Shown here piece after piece: positions 26,135 to 34,963 of a stretch of DNA of 64,000 bases. The notes under the pieces were generated by a model. That model made no database searches. It saw only the letters and a program-made list of their open reading frames with translations, and was not told the origin of the DNA. Origin of the DNA: Microcoleus sp. FACHB-672 (GTDB lineage: Bacteria; Cyanobacteriota; Cyanobacteriia; Cyanobacteriales; Oscillatoriaceae); the NCBI RefSeq assembly GCF_014695725.1, contig NZ_JACJOU010000031.1:1-64000 (forward strand). The letters run 5' to 3'. Position 1 is the first letter of the stretch, and each line of letters opens with the position of its first letter. A program made the translations under genes and the position numbers.

Positions 26135-26863
26135 ATGCCTGACTCTTTCAACGATACTAAAAATAGCCTTGATAAGGTATGGAATACCGTTTGGGACTTT
26201 TGGGAGCCTGATAACTCTTGGAACAACGATCAAGGTAAGTGTATTGAGATTCAAAACAAACTTGCTTGCTTTAATGAGGAGCATCCAAACGATCCAACTC
26301 ATATTGATAGTGTAGTTAAAGCAGTTCAGAGAGGGGTAGCCCTTGTGCAAGCGGCTATTGAATGGCAGGAACCTTCTATCGGTAAGAATAAACCTCGTAA
26401 ACTTAGTGAGAAGCTTCGTGGACATCAGTGGCGGCTTGTTATTACCTATAGTGGATTTGAAATAACTGTCAAAGCATTAATGAACCATCAGCAAAGAGGT
26501 ATTGATATTAAAGTAATCGAGAAGTTCTTACGGAAGTGCGATATTCCTGAGTATAAACATCTGAGTGAACCTCGTAAAACGTCAAGCATTAAAAAATGGC
26601 TTAGTAAAGAGGATGGCAAGCTTGCAGAATTTTTAGGTATTAGCAACGGTGATCGCAGAATTATCGAAAAATGGATAGTAGAATCTCAGCCTATTAATTC
26701 CTGGGATGAAGCTATAAAGTTGGCTAAAGCCATCAGAAATGCTTCTGCTCACGGCTTTCTGACTGCCACCAAGGTAGAGGAGTGGAAACTAAAACCAGCC
26801 TTATGCAAACTGACCCATGATCTTGCTTCAATTGTCGCGTACGGGTTACAAAAATTAACTTAA
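26135..26863 (+). CDS. HEPN-like domain protein (putative)
   Basis: A 242-residue soluble, mostly helical protein of unknown function. The C-terminal part contains IRNASAHGF, matching the R-x4-6-H motif of HEPN-superfamily RNases. The sequence before it (DEAIKLAKA) and after it (a final helix LTHDLASIVAYGLQKL) fit a helical bundle. No antitoxin-like nucleotidyltransferase partner is adjacent, so a toxin-antitoxin role is not supported. The start ATG has AGGAAAAT just upstream. Composition (Lys/Ile-rich, few GCCGGC hexamers) differs from neighbouring genes, possibly indicating recent acquisition. A hairpin terminator follows. Confidence 0.6.
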   Translation: MPDSFNDTKNSLDKVWNTVWDFWEPDNSWNNDQGKCIEIQNKLACFNEEHPNDPTHIDSVVKAVQRGVALVQAAIEWQEPSIGKNKPRKLSEKLRGHQWRLVITYSGFEITVKALMNHQQRGIDIKVIEKFLRKCDIPEYKHLSEPRKTSSIKKWLSKEDGKLAEFLGISNGDRRIIEKWIVESQPINSWDEAIKLAKAIRNASAHGFLTATKVEEWKLKPALCKLTHDLASIVAYGLQKLT

Positions 26864-26919
26864 ACATGAAAAATGCTATTGACAATCAAAACGTAAATGT
26901 TCATACTTAAAGATGAAAG

Positions 26920-26977
26920 CTTCCGGCAGGCGTAAACGGCAAAATTATAGTCTAGCCGGAAGAATTCAATTTTTTTA
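26920..26977 (+). terminator. Rho-independent terminator after the HEPN-like gene
   Basis: CTTCCGGC (26920-26927) pairs perfectly with GCCGGAAG (26955-26962) across a ~27-nt loop and is followed by a T-rich tail (AATTCAATTTTTTT). Confidence 0.6.
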
Positions 26978-27356
26978 CCAGATTTTATAAGAGCAACCCA
27001 AGTTTATCGCTAAACTACTTTTGTGTTTAGTTGACCACGATAAGCTGGCTGAGCATCGATTACTCATCGACAACATTAGATTTCTGTCTCACAGATATCG
27101 TTGTGGCTATTGTCCCCACAGATACGGAAGCATAGGGGAGAACGAGCGGAGCTTTAGAAGTCCAGGTGCTGCAACTTGTTCGACTGCTGTTGGTAAAACT
27201 TCTAACTCAGCGGATCTCGCTTAGCATAAGGTATGAATGAGAAGGGTATTAAAGAATTATAGGCGTATTAAAAGCTGCTCAATGGAATGATTGATTCGAC
27301 AATAAGAAGCACGAAACTTTTCAACTTCGTCAGCAGGCATTTCGGAAGATATCAGG

Positions 27357-27470
27357 GATACATCCCAAACTTGCCAAAATATTGCCAGTAGGAGTATCTT
27401 GCTCCCTGACATAGCGGCAAGCAGGCAAGATGGCGGCATGACAAATTTACAAAAATGAGATGCTTCCTAC
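27357..27470. repeat. Degenerate copy of the inverted-repeat element
   Basis: It shares CATCCCAAACTTGCCAAAAT, AGGAGTATCTTGCTCC and a terminal ATGAGATGC with the element at 15735-15828, with mismatches and ~20 bp extra interior sequence. It lies just downstream of the OGFr-domain gene. Confidence 0.55.
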
Positions 27471-27480
27471 CTAACTCCAA

Positions 27481-28248
27481 TCATCTAATGGCATTTCTCC
27501 AGTAATTAAAAGTCTCACTTCCAATTCTTTTGCTCTCTTCTTCGTAAATTTTTTCTAAACAGTCAAAAAGAGCTTTCGCGTAGTTATCCAATCCCAGAAG
27601 TTTTAAACAAGTTAAAATTCGGGTTAAGCGAAGGTAGTTGTGATTCCCCGGATTAATCCATTCTTGTTTTCTTTCGCCGTAATTATGAGACTGCGTGATT
27701 TCTATATTCTTGCTTTCAGACTCAAGGCATTGTAAACCGTAGAAACCGAGCATAACTTTCAGCGATTTCAATAAATGAGTTTTCAAAATTGAATTAGTTC
27801 TGAATTCTTGAATAATTTCATCATTGAGTATCGGCGCTTTTCGGTTATACCGGCTTCTTTCTTGCAGCGGGAAAAGCCATTGAATATAATCATGTTTATT
27901 TTCAAGCTTTTGGTAATTCCATGACCAAATTTCTTGAATCGTTCGCCCTTCCGAGTCGGGTTGTTGCCCAAGATAAAACCCTACGAGAACTTCGGCAATC
28001 ACCCGAATTGGTAACTCGACTTTATCCCCATCAAGGGTAATTTCCAGATTGTGATTGCCCGGTTGTAGGAAGGCGATCTCAATTTGCCAAGTTCCTGCGG
28101 ATGTGATAACCGGCCCTGTGAGCTTAACTTGGCGATCAATGGTTAAAAAGACAGTCTTACCGGCATCACTGGCATCGGCAGTTCCAGAAACAGAAAAACT
28201 TTTTTGAGCAAGAATTGGTTCAGCCGGCGCTTCCAAGATTTTCAGCAT
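27481..28248 (-). CDS. OGFr-domain protein with N-terminal Ig-like domain
   Basis: A 255-residue protein. Residues ~10-95 look like a bacterial Ig-like domain (FSVSGTADASDAGKTVF, WQIEIAFLQPGNH). Residues ~100-250 match the opioid growth factor receptor conserved region: FYLGQQPDSEGRT, EIWSWNYQKLENKHDYIQW and LFPLQERS, with the later RLTRILTCLKLLGL helix. This domain occurs in many cyanobacteria and other bacteria, but its biochemical role is unknown. No signal peptide is visible, although the Ig-like domain is more typical of exported proteins. The gene is 48 bp from yhhQ on the same strand, so co-transcription is possible. Confidence 0.8.
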   Translation of the reverse strand: MLKILEAPAEPILAQKSFSVSGTADASDAGKTVFLTIDRQVKLTGPVITSAGTWQIEIAFLQPGNHNLEITLDGDKVELPIRVIAEVLVGFYLGQQPDSEGRTIQEIWSWNYQKLENKHDYIQWLFPLQERSRYNRKAPILNDEIIQEFRTNSILKTHLLKSLKVMLGFYGLQCLESESKNIEITQSHNYGERKQEWINPGNHNYLRLTRILTCLKLLGLDNYAKALFDCLEKIYEEESKRIGSETFNYWRNAIR

Positions 28249-28296
28249 TTTTTGAATTAGCTAGGTAAAAAGAATTGAGACGTTATTATTTAACGT

Positions 28297-29022
28297 TTAT
28301 TCCGACAATGACAGTGGATTAAATCGCGTATTGTAATCGTAGGTATCTACCCGCTCTTGCTGCTTGAGAAAATTCACCACCCAGTAAGTTAAAGGCGTTG
28401 CAGCAGCTTCATAAAGCGATTTAGCAAGCCACTGGGTAACAATAGCTGAAACTAGCCCCAAAGGCGGAATCGTGCCGGCAAAAGCCAGCGTGACAAATAC
28501 CAGCGAGTCTAACGCCTGCCCCACCAGCGTTGAGCCAATGGTTCGCGCCCACAAAAACCGCCCTCTGGTTGCTATTTTCATTTTGGCTAAGACAAAAGAA
28601 TTGGCAAACTCACCAACTAAATAAGCCAAGAACGAGGCTAGCAGTAGTCGAGGCGTGTAACCTAGAATACGTGCATAGGCATCTTGTCCATCCCAAAACG
28701 ATGCCGGTGGCAACAACAAAGTGATCCAAATCGTGCCGGTGGCGATCAGGTTGCATAAAAAGCCCAACCAAATCACCCGTCGCGCTTGCCGGTAGCCGTA
28801 AACTTCAGTTAAAACATCCCCGCAAATGTAGCTAATTGGGAAAATTACAATCCCTGCCGTTAGGACAAATCCAAACACATTAATCAGCTTAACAGCGATG
28901 ATGTTGGAGGTAATTAAACAAGTTACAAAAACAGTAACAATTAATAAAAACCAAGGAGAATATTTAGCCCCAGATGGGGAAGTTTGCGGCAACTCACTGG
29001 GTTGTAAACCGGATGATGACAT
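28297..29022 (-). CDS. yhhQ: Queuosine precursor transporter (YhhQ/VUT family)
   Basis: A 241-residue integral membrane protein with about six helices (SPWFLLIVTVFVTCLITSN, FVLTAGIVIFPISYI and others). Family signatures are ISYICGDVLTEVYGYRQA, FLAYLVGEFANSFVLAKMK and an ARTIGSTLVGQALDS segment. In the family, members import queuine, preQ0 or preQ1 for tRNA queuosine modification; which one is used here cannot be seen. The N-terminal 20 residues are hydrophilic and probably cytoplasmic. The gene begins 24 bp after the large hybrid kinase gene and may be in one transcript with it. I looked for a preQ1 riboswitch; the space is too short. Confidence 0.9.
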   Translation of the reverse strand: MSSSGLQPSELPQTSPSGAKYSPWFLLIVTVFVTCLITSNIIAVKLINVFGFVLTAGIVIFPISYICGDVLTEVYGYRQARRVIWLGFLCNLIATGTIWITLLLPPASFWDGQDAYARILGYTPRLLLASFLAYLVGEFANSFVLAKMKIATRGRFLWARTIGSTLVGQALDSLVFVTLAFAGTIPPLGLVSAIVTQWLAKSLYEAAATPLTYWVVNFLKQQERVDTYDYNTRFNPLSLSE

Positions 29023-29046
29023 TTTGGTTAAAGTAAGGTTTCAATT

Positions 29047-32000
29047 TTATAAAGTTCGTCCGGTTAGCTGAGCGACAATTTCTACTAACTTAACCGGCTC
29101 AATCGGCTTAGCTAAGTGAATTTGGAAGCCGGCTGAAAGCGCTTGTTCCCGATCTTGTTCGCGGGCGTAGGCGGTGAGTGCCACAGCCGGCACCGATGCA
29201 ATTTCCTCACCCTTCAAAGCGCGTTCTTCTTCAAGCGCCCTCACTTTTTGAATCAGCGCATAACCGTCCTGTCTCGGCATTGCAATATCACTGATCAGGA
29301 TATCAGGCCACAACCGCTCAATCTCAACCAGCGCCTCACCGGCACTGGTAACTGCACTCACCTGAGCACCATACTGTTCCAACGCCGCCGTCAAAACCTC
29401 AAGGGCATCGGCTTCATCATCAACAACCAGTGCTCGCAAACCCTCTAGAGGCAGAGGCGCTTCAGAAGCAGGGGAAGCAGAGGAAGCAGTGAGTGGAACT
29501 TGGCACTCACTCTCGCCTTCACTGCCCCAATAGCCGGTTTTGCCAACTTCTGCTGCATCATAATTACCTATCAGTGGCAACTGCACCGTAAATGTTGCCC
29601 CCTGCCCCTCGCCGGCACTGTCTACGCTAACGGTTCCGCCATGCAGTTCCACCAAATTACGCACAATTGCTAAACCCAAACCCAAACCCCCGTGAAGCCG
29701 AATACTGGTGCTGTCTGCCTGTCTGAAGCGTTCAAAAACAAAAGGCAGAAACGCTGGGGGAATGCCCTTGCCGGTGTCACTGACTTGAATCTGGACGTAG
29801 GGGCGACCTGTTCGGGAGTCCACAACGCATTCAAGCGTCACCCTAACACGTCCGCCTTTGGGGGTAAACTTGATCGCATTAGACAGCAGATTCCAAATAA
29901 CTTGCTGTAGCCGGTCTGGATCGCCAAAGAAAATCTCAACTGTAGGATCGACGACTGAGGAAAGTTCAATTCCTTTAGCCTCAGCCGCTAGCAGCACTGC
30001 GTCGTTGGCGGCTGCGATTACGGCAGTGAGATTCACCGGCTCAACATTCAGCTGAAGTTGACCGCGAATTATTCGCGACACATCCAGCAAATCCTCAATC
30101 AACTGGGTTTGCGCCCGTGCATTGCGCTCAATCGCCTCAAAAGCGCGAGCACTGGTTGCTGCGTCCAACTGGCCGCCTCGCAGCAGCCGTGCCCAGCCAA
30201 AAATCGCGCTTAGGGGTGTCCGCAACTCGTGGGAAAGTGTGGCTAGAAACTCATCTTTCATCCGGTTCGCTTCCTCTGCCTCGCGGTAAAGCCTTGCATT
30301 ATCCACCGCAAAGGCAGCACGACGGCCCAACTCTTCAGCCAGCGTCAAGTCAGCCATACCGTATTGCCGGCCTGATTCTGCGGAAACAAAGCAGATCGCA
30401 CCTAGGGTTCGCCCACGGGCCGTTAAGGGGACGCACATCGCAGATTTGATGTTCAATGGCGTGACTAAAACCCGGTCGCCCGCCTTGCCAATTTCTGGTT
30501 GACGCGCCCAGTCTGTCGCCTCCGCCCAAATCCGCGCCTTGCCGGTGCTTAATACTTGGGCAACACCGAGGGTTGCTTGCAACTCGCTGGCATAGTCTTG
30601 AAGCAACTGCTCCTTCTCTGGGTTCTGATGCACCACCGCCATGCGCCGCATCGACTGGTTTTCATCCAACAGATCGACGGTACACCAGTCGGCGAGATGA
30701 AGTAGCGCCAGACGGGCGACATTGGCGAGGCTGATTTCACAATCTAGAGAAGCAGCAAGAAGGGCACTGGCGTCAGACAAAAACGCGAGTCTTCTTTGGA
30801 TTAGCACTGTCTCTGTGACTTCTTGAGCCAAAATCAGGACAGACTCGACTTGGCCCTCAAGCCCAAACAGGGGGACGTGATCGATGTTCCAGTAGGTTTG
30901 CCCGCCTTGGGAACCGGCACAAATTTGGTAATTACGGACGATCACGCTCTTGCCGGTGCGGTAAACGTCTTCGATGAACACCCCGGCGCTTCTGGCGGCA
31001 GACGCCGGGAAAACTTCAGCCACAGTCTGACCCACGACTGAGCGATCTAGCACGCGGGGAATGGCGTTATAGGTTGGGTTAGCCAAAATGTAACGATGGT
31101 CAGCACCTTGGACTGCCGCAATGCCAATGGGGGCGTTTTCTACCAAGGTTTCCAAAAATTCGCGCTGCCGGCGCTGTTCGCTCAGCAGCTTGGAGCGTTC
31201 TGCCTCTACTTGTTTTTGGGCGGTGATGTCTCGCACCGTCAAAATTGCCAAAATGCTCTCACCGGCATAATTCCGCACCTGTGTGCCTGCGTAGGAGCCG
31301 ATCCAGACGCTGCCGGTGTCTCTGCGCTGCACTTGCACTTCTAGTTTGGAAAAAGTTTCTCCTCCTACAACTCGCGCTAAGGGCCACTCTTCCATTACCA
31401 GTGCTTTCCCATTCAGGTCAAACACATCAAAGATTGGGTACAACTCGTACAGGTGTCGCTGACACTCTTCTAAGTTCTCGAAGCCATGCAGGCGCAAGGC
31501 GGCGGGATTCATTTCTAAAACTTTCCCGTTGAGATCGGCGATGACTAACCCCTCTGTCATGCCGGCGAGGATGGCTTGGAGTTGAGCGAGGCTGGCTTCA
31601 GTTTGTGTGGCGAGTTCTTCCAGTTGTTTGCGGGCTGATACCTGCTCGGTAATTTCTATGGCCAATACCATCAGATCGGGAGTCTCTTGCCCTAGCGACA
31701 ACAGGGGCAGCAGCGACCAGCGCCAATAGGTGATACCCCGCGCAAAGCCCTCCATTTCGTATTCTGGGTCGATGTGGGCTTCCCTTGTGGCAGCTGTGCG
31801 GCGGAAAATATCGGCCAAGCCATTTTCTTCGGCAGCGGGGAGGTAATCTTGCAGGCGGACGCCGGTGATATCTGTGTTGCAAAAAGGTTCTTCTAAAAAT
31901 TGCCCGTAAGTCTGGTTAGCCCATTTGATTCGTAAATCCCTGCCATCAAGTACGGCGATGCCGGCAGGTACGTTATCGACGACCATTTGAAACAGTCGGC

Positions 32001-33171
32001 GCTGTTCATCAATTTCTTGTAGCAGTTGTTCCCGTTCTTCTGCCACCTGCCGGCGTTCGTTGATTTCCATTGCTGCGCCGGTGATTCCAACGAGCTTGCC
32101 ATGATAATCGCGCAGGGGTTCAACGATTAAGTCATAGTAAAAAGCCTGTCCGTCGAGTAGAGATACACGGACTTCTTCTCGCAACCCGATGCCGGTTTCA
32201 AGGACTTTGCGCTTAATTTCGTGGAGGCGTTGGGCGTCGGGTGGTGCAAACAAATCGATATCCGTCTGTCCCAAAAATTCCCCGACAGAGTACCCCGTCT
32301 GCGGGTTTTGAATCCAGGTGTAGCGCAAGTTTTGGTCTTGATTGAAGACGGCAATGGGTGAGTGTTGGATGGCGAGGCGGAATCGCTGTTCACTGAATTT
32401 GAGGGCGTCTTGTGCTTGTACGCGTGAGGTCACATCCTCGATAGCTCCCTCATAGTAGAGGAGTTGATCTTGAGGATCTTTAACGGCTCGGACACTGTTT
32501 TTTATCCAAATCGCTGTGCCATCATACCGGCGCACTTGGGCTTCAAAATCCCGAACGATGCCCTCACGTTCCATCAAAACTTGCCAGCGCCCAAGGGTTT
32601 TGGAGTTGATCAGGAAATTGCCGGCATTGACGGCTAGCAGGGTTTCCCGGCTGGGATAGCCTAGCATTTGCACCAGTGCTGGGTTGGCATCGAGGATTTG
32701 CCCACAGGGGGCAGTGCGGTACAATCCCACCGGCACGCGCTCAAATAAGCTGCGATACACGCTTTCGGTTTCTTGTTGCGCCCGCTGCTGTTTTGAATCT
32801 TCTAACGCCGAGCGCACTGCGATTGTTAACCGGCTGTAGGAATTAGGCGATTTTGTAATATAATCATCCGCCCCGGCTTTGATGAACTCTACCGCAAGTT
32901 CTTCACTCCCGCTGCCGGTGAATACGATAATCGGACAGTTGGGGAAGCGATTTTTTACGGTTTTGAGAATTTGCCGGCCCTCGATCTCGCGCAGCCTACC
33001 CTCGGTAATTACCAAGTCAAAGTCAAATTCTTCCAGCACTTGGTAAAAGTCTTCGGCATTGCTAAGTTGTTTGACCTGAAGGTTCGCAAATTCCTTTTCC
33101 AGCAGGCATAGTGCTAAAACACCGTCATTTGGGTTCTCGTCAATCAGCAACAAGCGCGGAGATAAATTCAT
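29047..33171 (-). CDS. Multi-PAS/GAF hybrid histidine kinase
   Basis: A 1374-residue cytosolic signalling protein. It has an N-terminal receiver (~1-125; but the usual phosphoacceptor region reads DLVITEGRL, with Glu after Thr rather than DxxMP), then about five PAS/PAC modules (~135-780), a GAF domain (~795-950), HisKA with [10 protein letters not shown] (~975-1040), HATPase (~1085-1200, GLGLGLAIV) and a C-terminal receiver (~1245-1370, LVVDDEADA, acceptor in ISDIAMP, KP lysine). No transmembrane segments are present, so it senses an internal cue such as redox or light through the PAS/GAF domains; chromophore-binding Cys/His motifs of phytochromes are not evident. The atypical first receiver may be a pseudo-receiver. 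The partner regulator is unknown. Confidence 0.9.
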   Translation of the reverse strand: MNLSPRLLLIDENPNDGVLALCLLEKEFANLQVKQLSNAEDFYQVLEEFDFDLVITEGRLREIEGRQILKTVKNRFPNCPIIVFTGSGSEELAVEFIKAGADDYITKSPNSYSRLTIAVRSALEDSKQQRAQQETESVYRSLFERVPVGLYRTAPCGQILDANPALVQMLGYPSRETLLAVNAGNFLINSKTLGRWQVLMEREGIVRDFEAQVRRYDGTAIWIKNSVRAVKDPQDQLLYYEGAIEDVTSRVQAQDALKFSEQRFRLAIQHSPIAVFNQDQNLRYTWIQNPQTGYSVGEFLGQTDIDLFAPPDAQRLHEIKRKVLETGIGLREEVRVSLLDGQAFYYDLIVEPLRDYHGKLVGITGAAMEINERRQVAEEREQLLQEIDEQRRLFQMVVDNVPAGIAVLDGRDLRIKWANQTYGQFLEEPFCNTDITGVRLQDYLPAAEENGLADIFRRTAATREAHIDPEYEMEGFARGITYWRWSLLPLLSLGQETPDLMVLAIEITEQVSARKQLEELATQTEASLAQLQAILAGMTEGLVIADLNGKVLEMNPAALRLHGFENLEECQRHLYELYPIFDVFDLNGKALVMEEWPLARVVGGETFSKLEVQVQRRDTGSVWIGSYAGTQVRNYAGESILAILTVRDITAQKQVEAERSKLLSEQRRQREFLETLVENAPIGIAAVQGADHRYILANPTYNAIPRVLDRSVVGQTVAEVFPASAARSAGVFIEDVYRTGKSVIVRNYQICAGSQGGQTYWNIDHVPLFGLEGQVESVLILAQEVTETVLIQRRLAFLSDASALLAASLDCEISLANVARLALLHLADWCTVDLLDENQSMRRMAVVHQNPEKEQLLQDYASELQATLGVAQVLSTGKARIWAEATDWARQPEIGKAGDRVLVTPLNIKSAMCVPLTARGRTLGAICFVSAESGRQYGMADLTLAEELGRRAAFAVDNARLYREAEEANRMKDEFLATLSHELRTPLSAIFGWARLLRGGQLDAATSARAFEAIERNARAQTQLIEDLLDVSRIIRGQLQLNVEPVNLTAVIAAANDAVLLAAEAKGIELSSVVDPTVEIFFGDPDRLQQVIWNLLSNAIKFTPKGGRVRVTLECVVDSRTGRPYVQIQVSDTGKGIPPAFLPFVFERFRQADSTSIRLHGGLGLGLAIVRNLVELHGGTVSVDSAGEGQGATFTVQLPLIGNYDAAEVGKTGYWGSEGESECQVPLTASSASPASEAPLPLEGLRALVVDDEADALEVLTAALEQYGAQVSAVTSAGEALVEIERLWPDILISDIAMPRQDGYALIQKVRALEEERALKGEEIASVPAVALTAYAREQDREQALSAGFQIHLAKPIEPVKLVEIVAQLTGRTL

Positions 33172-33522
33172 TTAGGTGCCATTGAGCAATCGCGGCCCAA
33201 GGTCTTTTTTTTGCCTTACCTACTATATATTAAGCGCTCGCGCTAGATTTACCAAGGTTTCATAATTTAAGATTTAAGCATTCTCAAATATTGTAGTTGA
33301 TATGTCATTTATATTTTTGTGAAGGTCAGGAACCCTATAGCTCAGTTATTGGAGCAAGTTAAAATTCGATGCCACCAGGCTCAACAGTTTCATGAGCTAA
33401 TAATTGCCGGCTAGATTAGAGAATGGAATTTACCTTTTTGTTGACACTTCTTCTACCGCTTGTTTGATTTTCTTTTTCTAATATCAAATTTTTGGTAGAA
33501 GAAGTGTAATTTTTAATTCTTT
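33172..33522. other. 351-bp intergenic region with large hairpin
   Basis: It lies between the minus-strand kinase and cysA. It contains the 14-bp perfect inverted repeat described separately and a tRNA-like fragment near 33329-33377. The kinase promoter must lie here but is not identified. Confidence 0.4.
33444..33507 (-). terminator. Large hairpin downstream of cysA
   Basis: ACACTTCTTCTACC (33444-33457) and GGTAGAAGAAGTGT (33494-33507) are perfect 14-bp inverted repeats. The 36-nt loop holds an inner TTTGAT/ATCAAA stem. It lies 16 bp after the cysA stop and is flanked by T-runs, so a terminator or a 3'-stabilising hairpin is likely; it could also be the end of a small mobile element. Confidence 0.5.
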
Positions 33523-34539
33523 TTAAATCGAGTAGGAGAACGGAAAAGATTTCGCCTCCTTGGGTTTGACATAAACTCGCTGTTGCGGTTTTAGCTGTAG
33601 TTCGTCAAATTGTTCGCGGGTGAGATGGGCGATGACGACTTGGCCGTCCTCTAGGGCTAATTCTGCCTGAATTTCCCAGCCTAAATGAGTCAGGCGGTTA
33701 ATTCTCGCCGGCGCGGTGTCGCCGTTAGGTGCGGTATGCACCAATACGTCGTGGGGACGCAGGAATATATTGGGTTGAGGCGATTCAATCCCACTGTTTT
33801 GAAACAGTCTGGAAGAGCTTGACAGAACATTCACCGGCCCGATAAAGCTCATGACAAAGGCAGTGGCTGGGTTATCATAAATTTCTGCCGGCGTGCCGAC
33901 TTGCTCAATCCGACCTTTATTGGTCACAACAATTTCATCGGCCACCTCCATTGCTTCTTCTTGGTCGTGGGTGACAAAAACAGTTGTAACGTGAACTTCA
34001 TCGTGAAGCCGGCGCAGCCAAGCTCGCAAGTCTTTGCGAACTTTAGCGTCTAACGCACCAAACGGTTCATCTAGTAATAAAACTTTCGGTTGCACTGCCA
34101 GCGCCCTCGCTAAGGCAACTCGTTGTCGCTGACCTCCAGAAAGTTGGGAAGGATAGCGATCTCCCAAACCTTTTAATTGAATCAGTTCGAGCAGTTCTTC
34201 GACTCGCGTTTTCACTTTGGCTTTGGCTATTTTTTGGATTTCTAAACCAAAGGCAATATTCTGTCGCACCGTGAGGTGTTTAAACAGTGCATAGTGCTGG
34301 AATACAAACCCAATGTTACGTTCTTGAACGCTTTGATGGGTGGCATCGGTGCCGGTGAGCCAAATTTTACCGGAATCGGGGCTTTCTAAACCGGCAATCA
34401 ACCGCAGCAGCGTTGATTTTCCAGATCCCGATGGCCCTAGTAAGGCGACCAACGAGCCGGTTTTTATTTCTAAACTGACTTGGTTAACAGCTTGAAAGCT
34501 ACCAAACTGTTTGGATACGTTTTCAACGACAATGCCCAC
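33523..34539 (-). CDS. cysA: Sulfate/thiosulfate ABC transporter ATP-binding protein
   Basis: A 338-residue ABC ATPase, the energy-coupling subunit of periplasmic sulfate import. Walker A is GPSGSGKST, the Q-loop is in [16 protein letters not shown], the signature is [14 protein letters not shown], Walker B is [12 protein letters not shown] and the switch is [10 protein letters not shown]. The C-terminal ~100 residues form the TOBE/regulatory region ([25 protein letters not shown]) typical of CysA. It starts with GTG, preceded by AAAGGTGG at good spacing. The permease (cysT/cysW) and sbpA genes are not in the neighbourhood, so this is an orphan cysA. Molybdate or other anion use cannot be ruled out from sequence alone. 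Confidence 0.9.
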   Translation of the reverse strand: MGIVVENVSKQFGSFQAVNQVSLEIKTGSLVALLGPSGSGKSTLLRLIAGLESPDSGKIWLTGTDATHQSVQERNIGFVFQHYALFKHLTVRQNIAFGLEIQKIAKAKVKTRVEELLELIQLKGLGDRYPSQLSGGQRQRVALARALAVQPKVLLLDEPFGALDAKVRKDLRAWLRRLHDEVHVTTVFVTHDQEEAMEVADEIVVTNKGRIEQVGTPAEIYDNPATAFVMSFIGPVNVLSSSSRLFQNSGIESPQPNIFLRPHDVLVHTAPNGDTAPARINRLTHLGWEIQAELALEDGQVVIAHLTREQFDELQLKPQQRVYVKPKEAKSFPFSYSI

Positions 34540-34963
34540 TTGTTACCACCTTTGAATACGAGAAGTTGGATACGAAACGTGTAAAGTTTTCAATGCGGTC
34601 AGTTGCTAATATGCGAGATCGCTCTTAGTTTCTCCTTTGTCCGGGCGGGCGCGGGCGCATTTTCCGCACAGACAGGCGGATCGCTTTGAGTGTGGGCACT
34701 TAAATCTAATATCCAAAGAATGGCCCGAATCGCAATACTACGGTTTAACCATGTACTTACTGTAGATTTATATCATAAACGGACTGATCAGAGTAAAAAG
34801 ACTATAACAACTCACCGGGTTAGCCGCGAGATATGAAGCTTTGTTGCCGGTGTTTGTTAAGCAGTGTTTCAAGTTGGCACAATTCTGGGGCAAGGTGGGT
34901 AATCGAACCAAAAGTCCGTGATACCATCACACCTTGTAATCGTAATAGATTGGGAGACGACCT
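34540..34963. other. 424-bp divergent promoter region (cysA / chlP)
   Basis: It holds the promoters of both divergent genes. It is AT-rich near 34750-34800, and a GC-rich block (GGGCGGGCGCGGGCGC) lies near 34643. No operator or RNA motif was recognised. Confidence 0.4.

Larger units (their letters stand above)
26864..27480. other. 617-bp intergenic region with terminator and repeat element
   Basis: It contains the terminator of the HEPN-like gene (26920-26977) and a degenerate copy of the inverted-repeat element (27357-27470). The open frame at 27021-27224 has no homologue I recognise and no ribosome binding site. Nothing else was seen. Confidence 0.5.

Noticed and set aside
27021-27224. 67-residue plus-strand open frame
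   Set aside because: No ribosome site, no hydrophobic or domain pattern, Cys/His/Arg-rich random-looking sequence in a repeat-bearing intergenic region.
28997-29046. preQ1 riboswitch upstream of yhhQ
   Set aside because: Only 24 bp separate yhhQ from the preceding gene, and no pseudoknot-like sequence is present.
33329-33377. tRNA-like sequence (TAGCTCAGTTATTGGAGC ... TTCGATGCCACCA)
   Set aside because: It has a D-arm-like stretch and a T-loop/CCA-like end but no anticodon arm and no acceptor pairing, so at most it is a decayed fragment.
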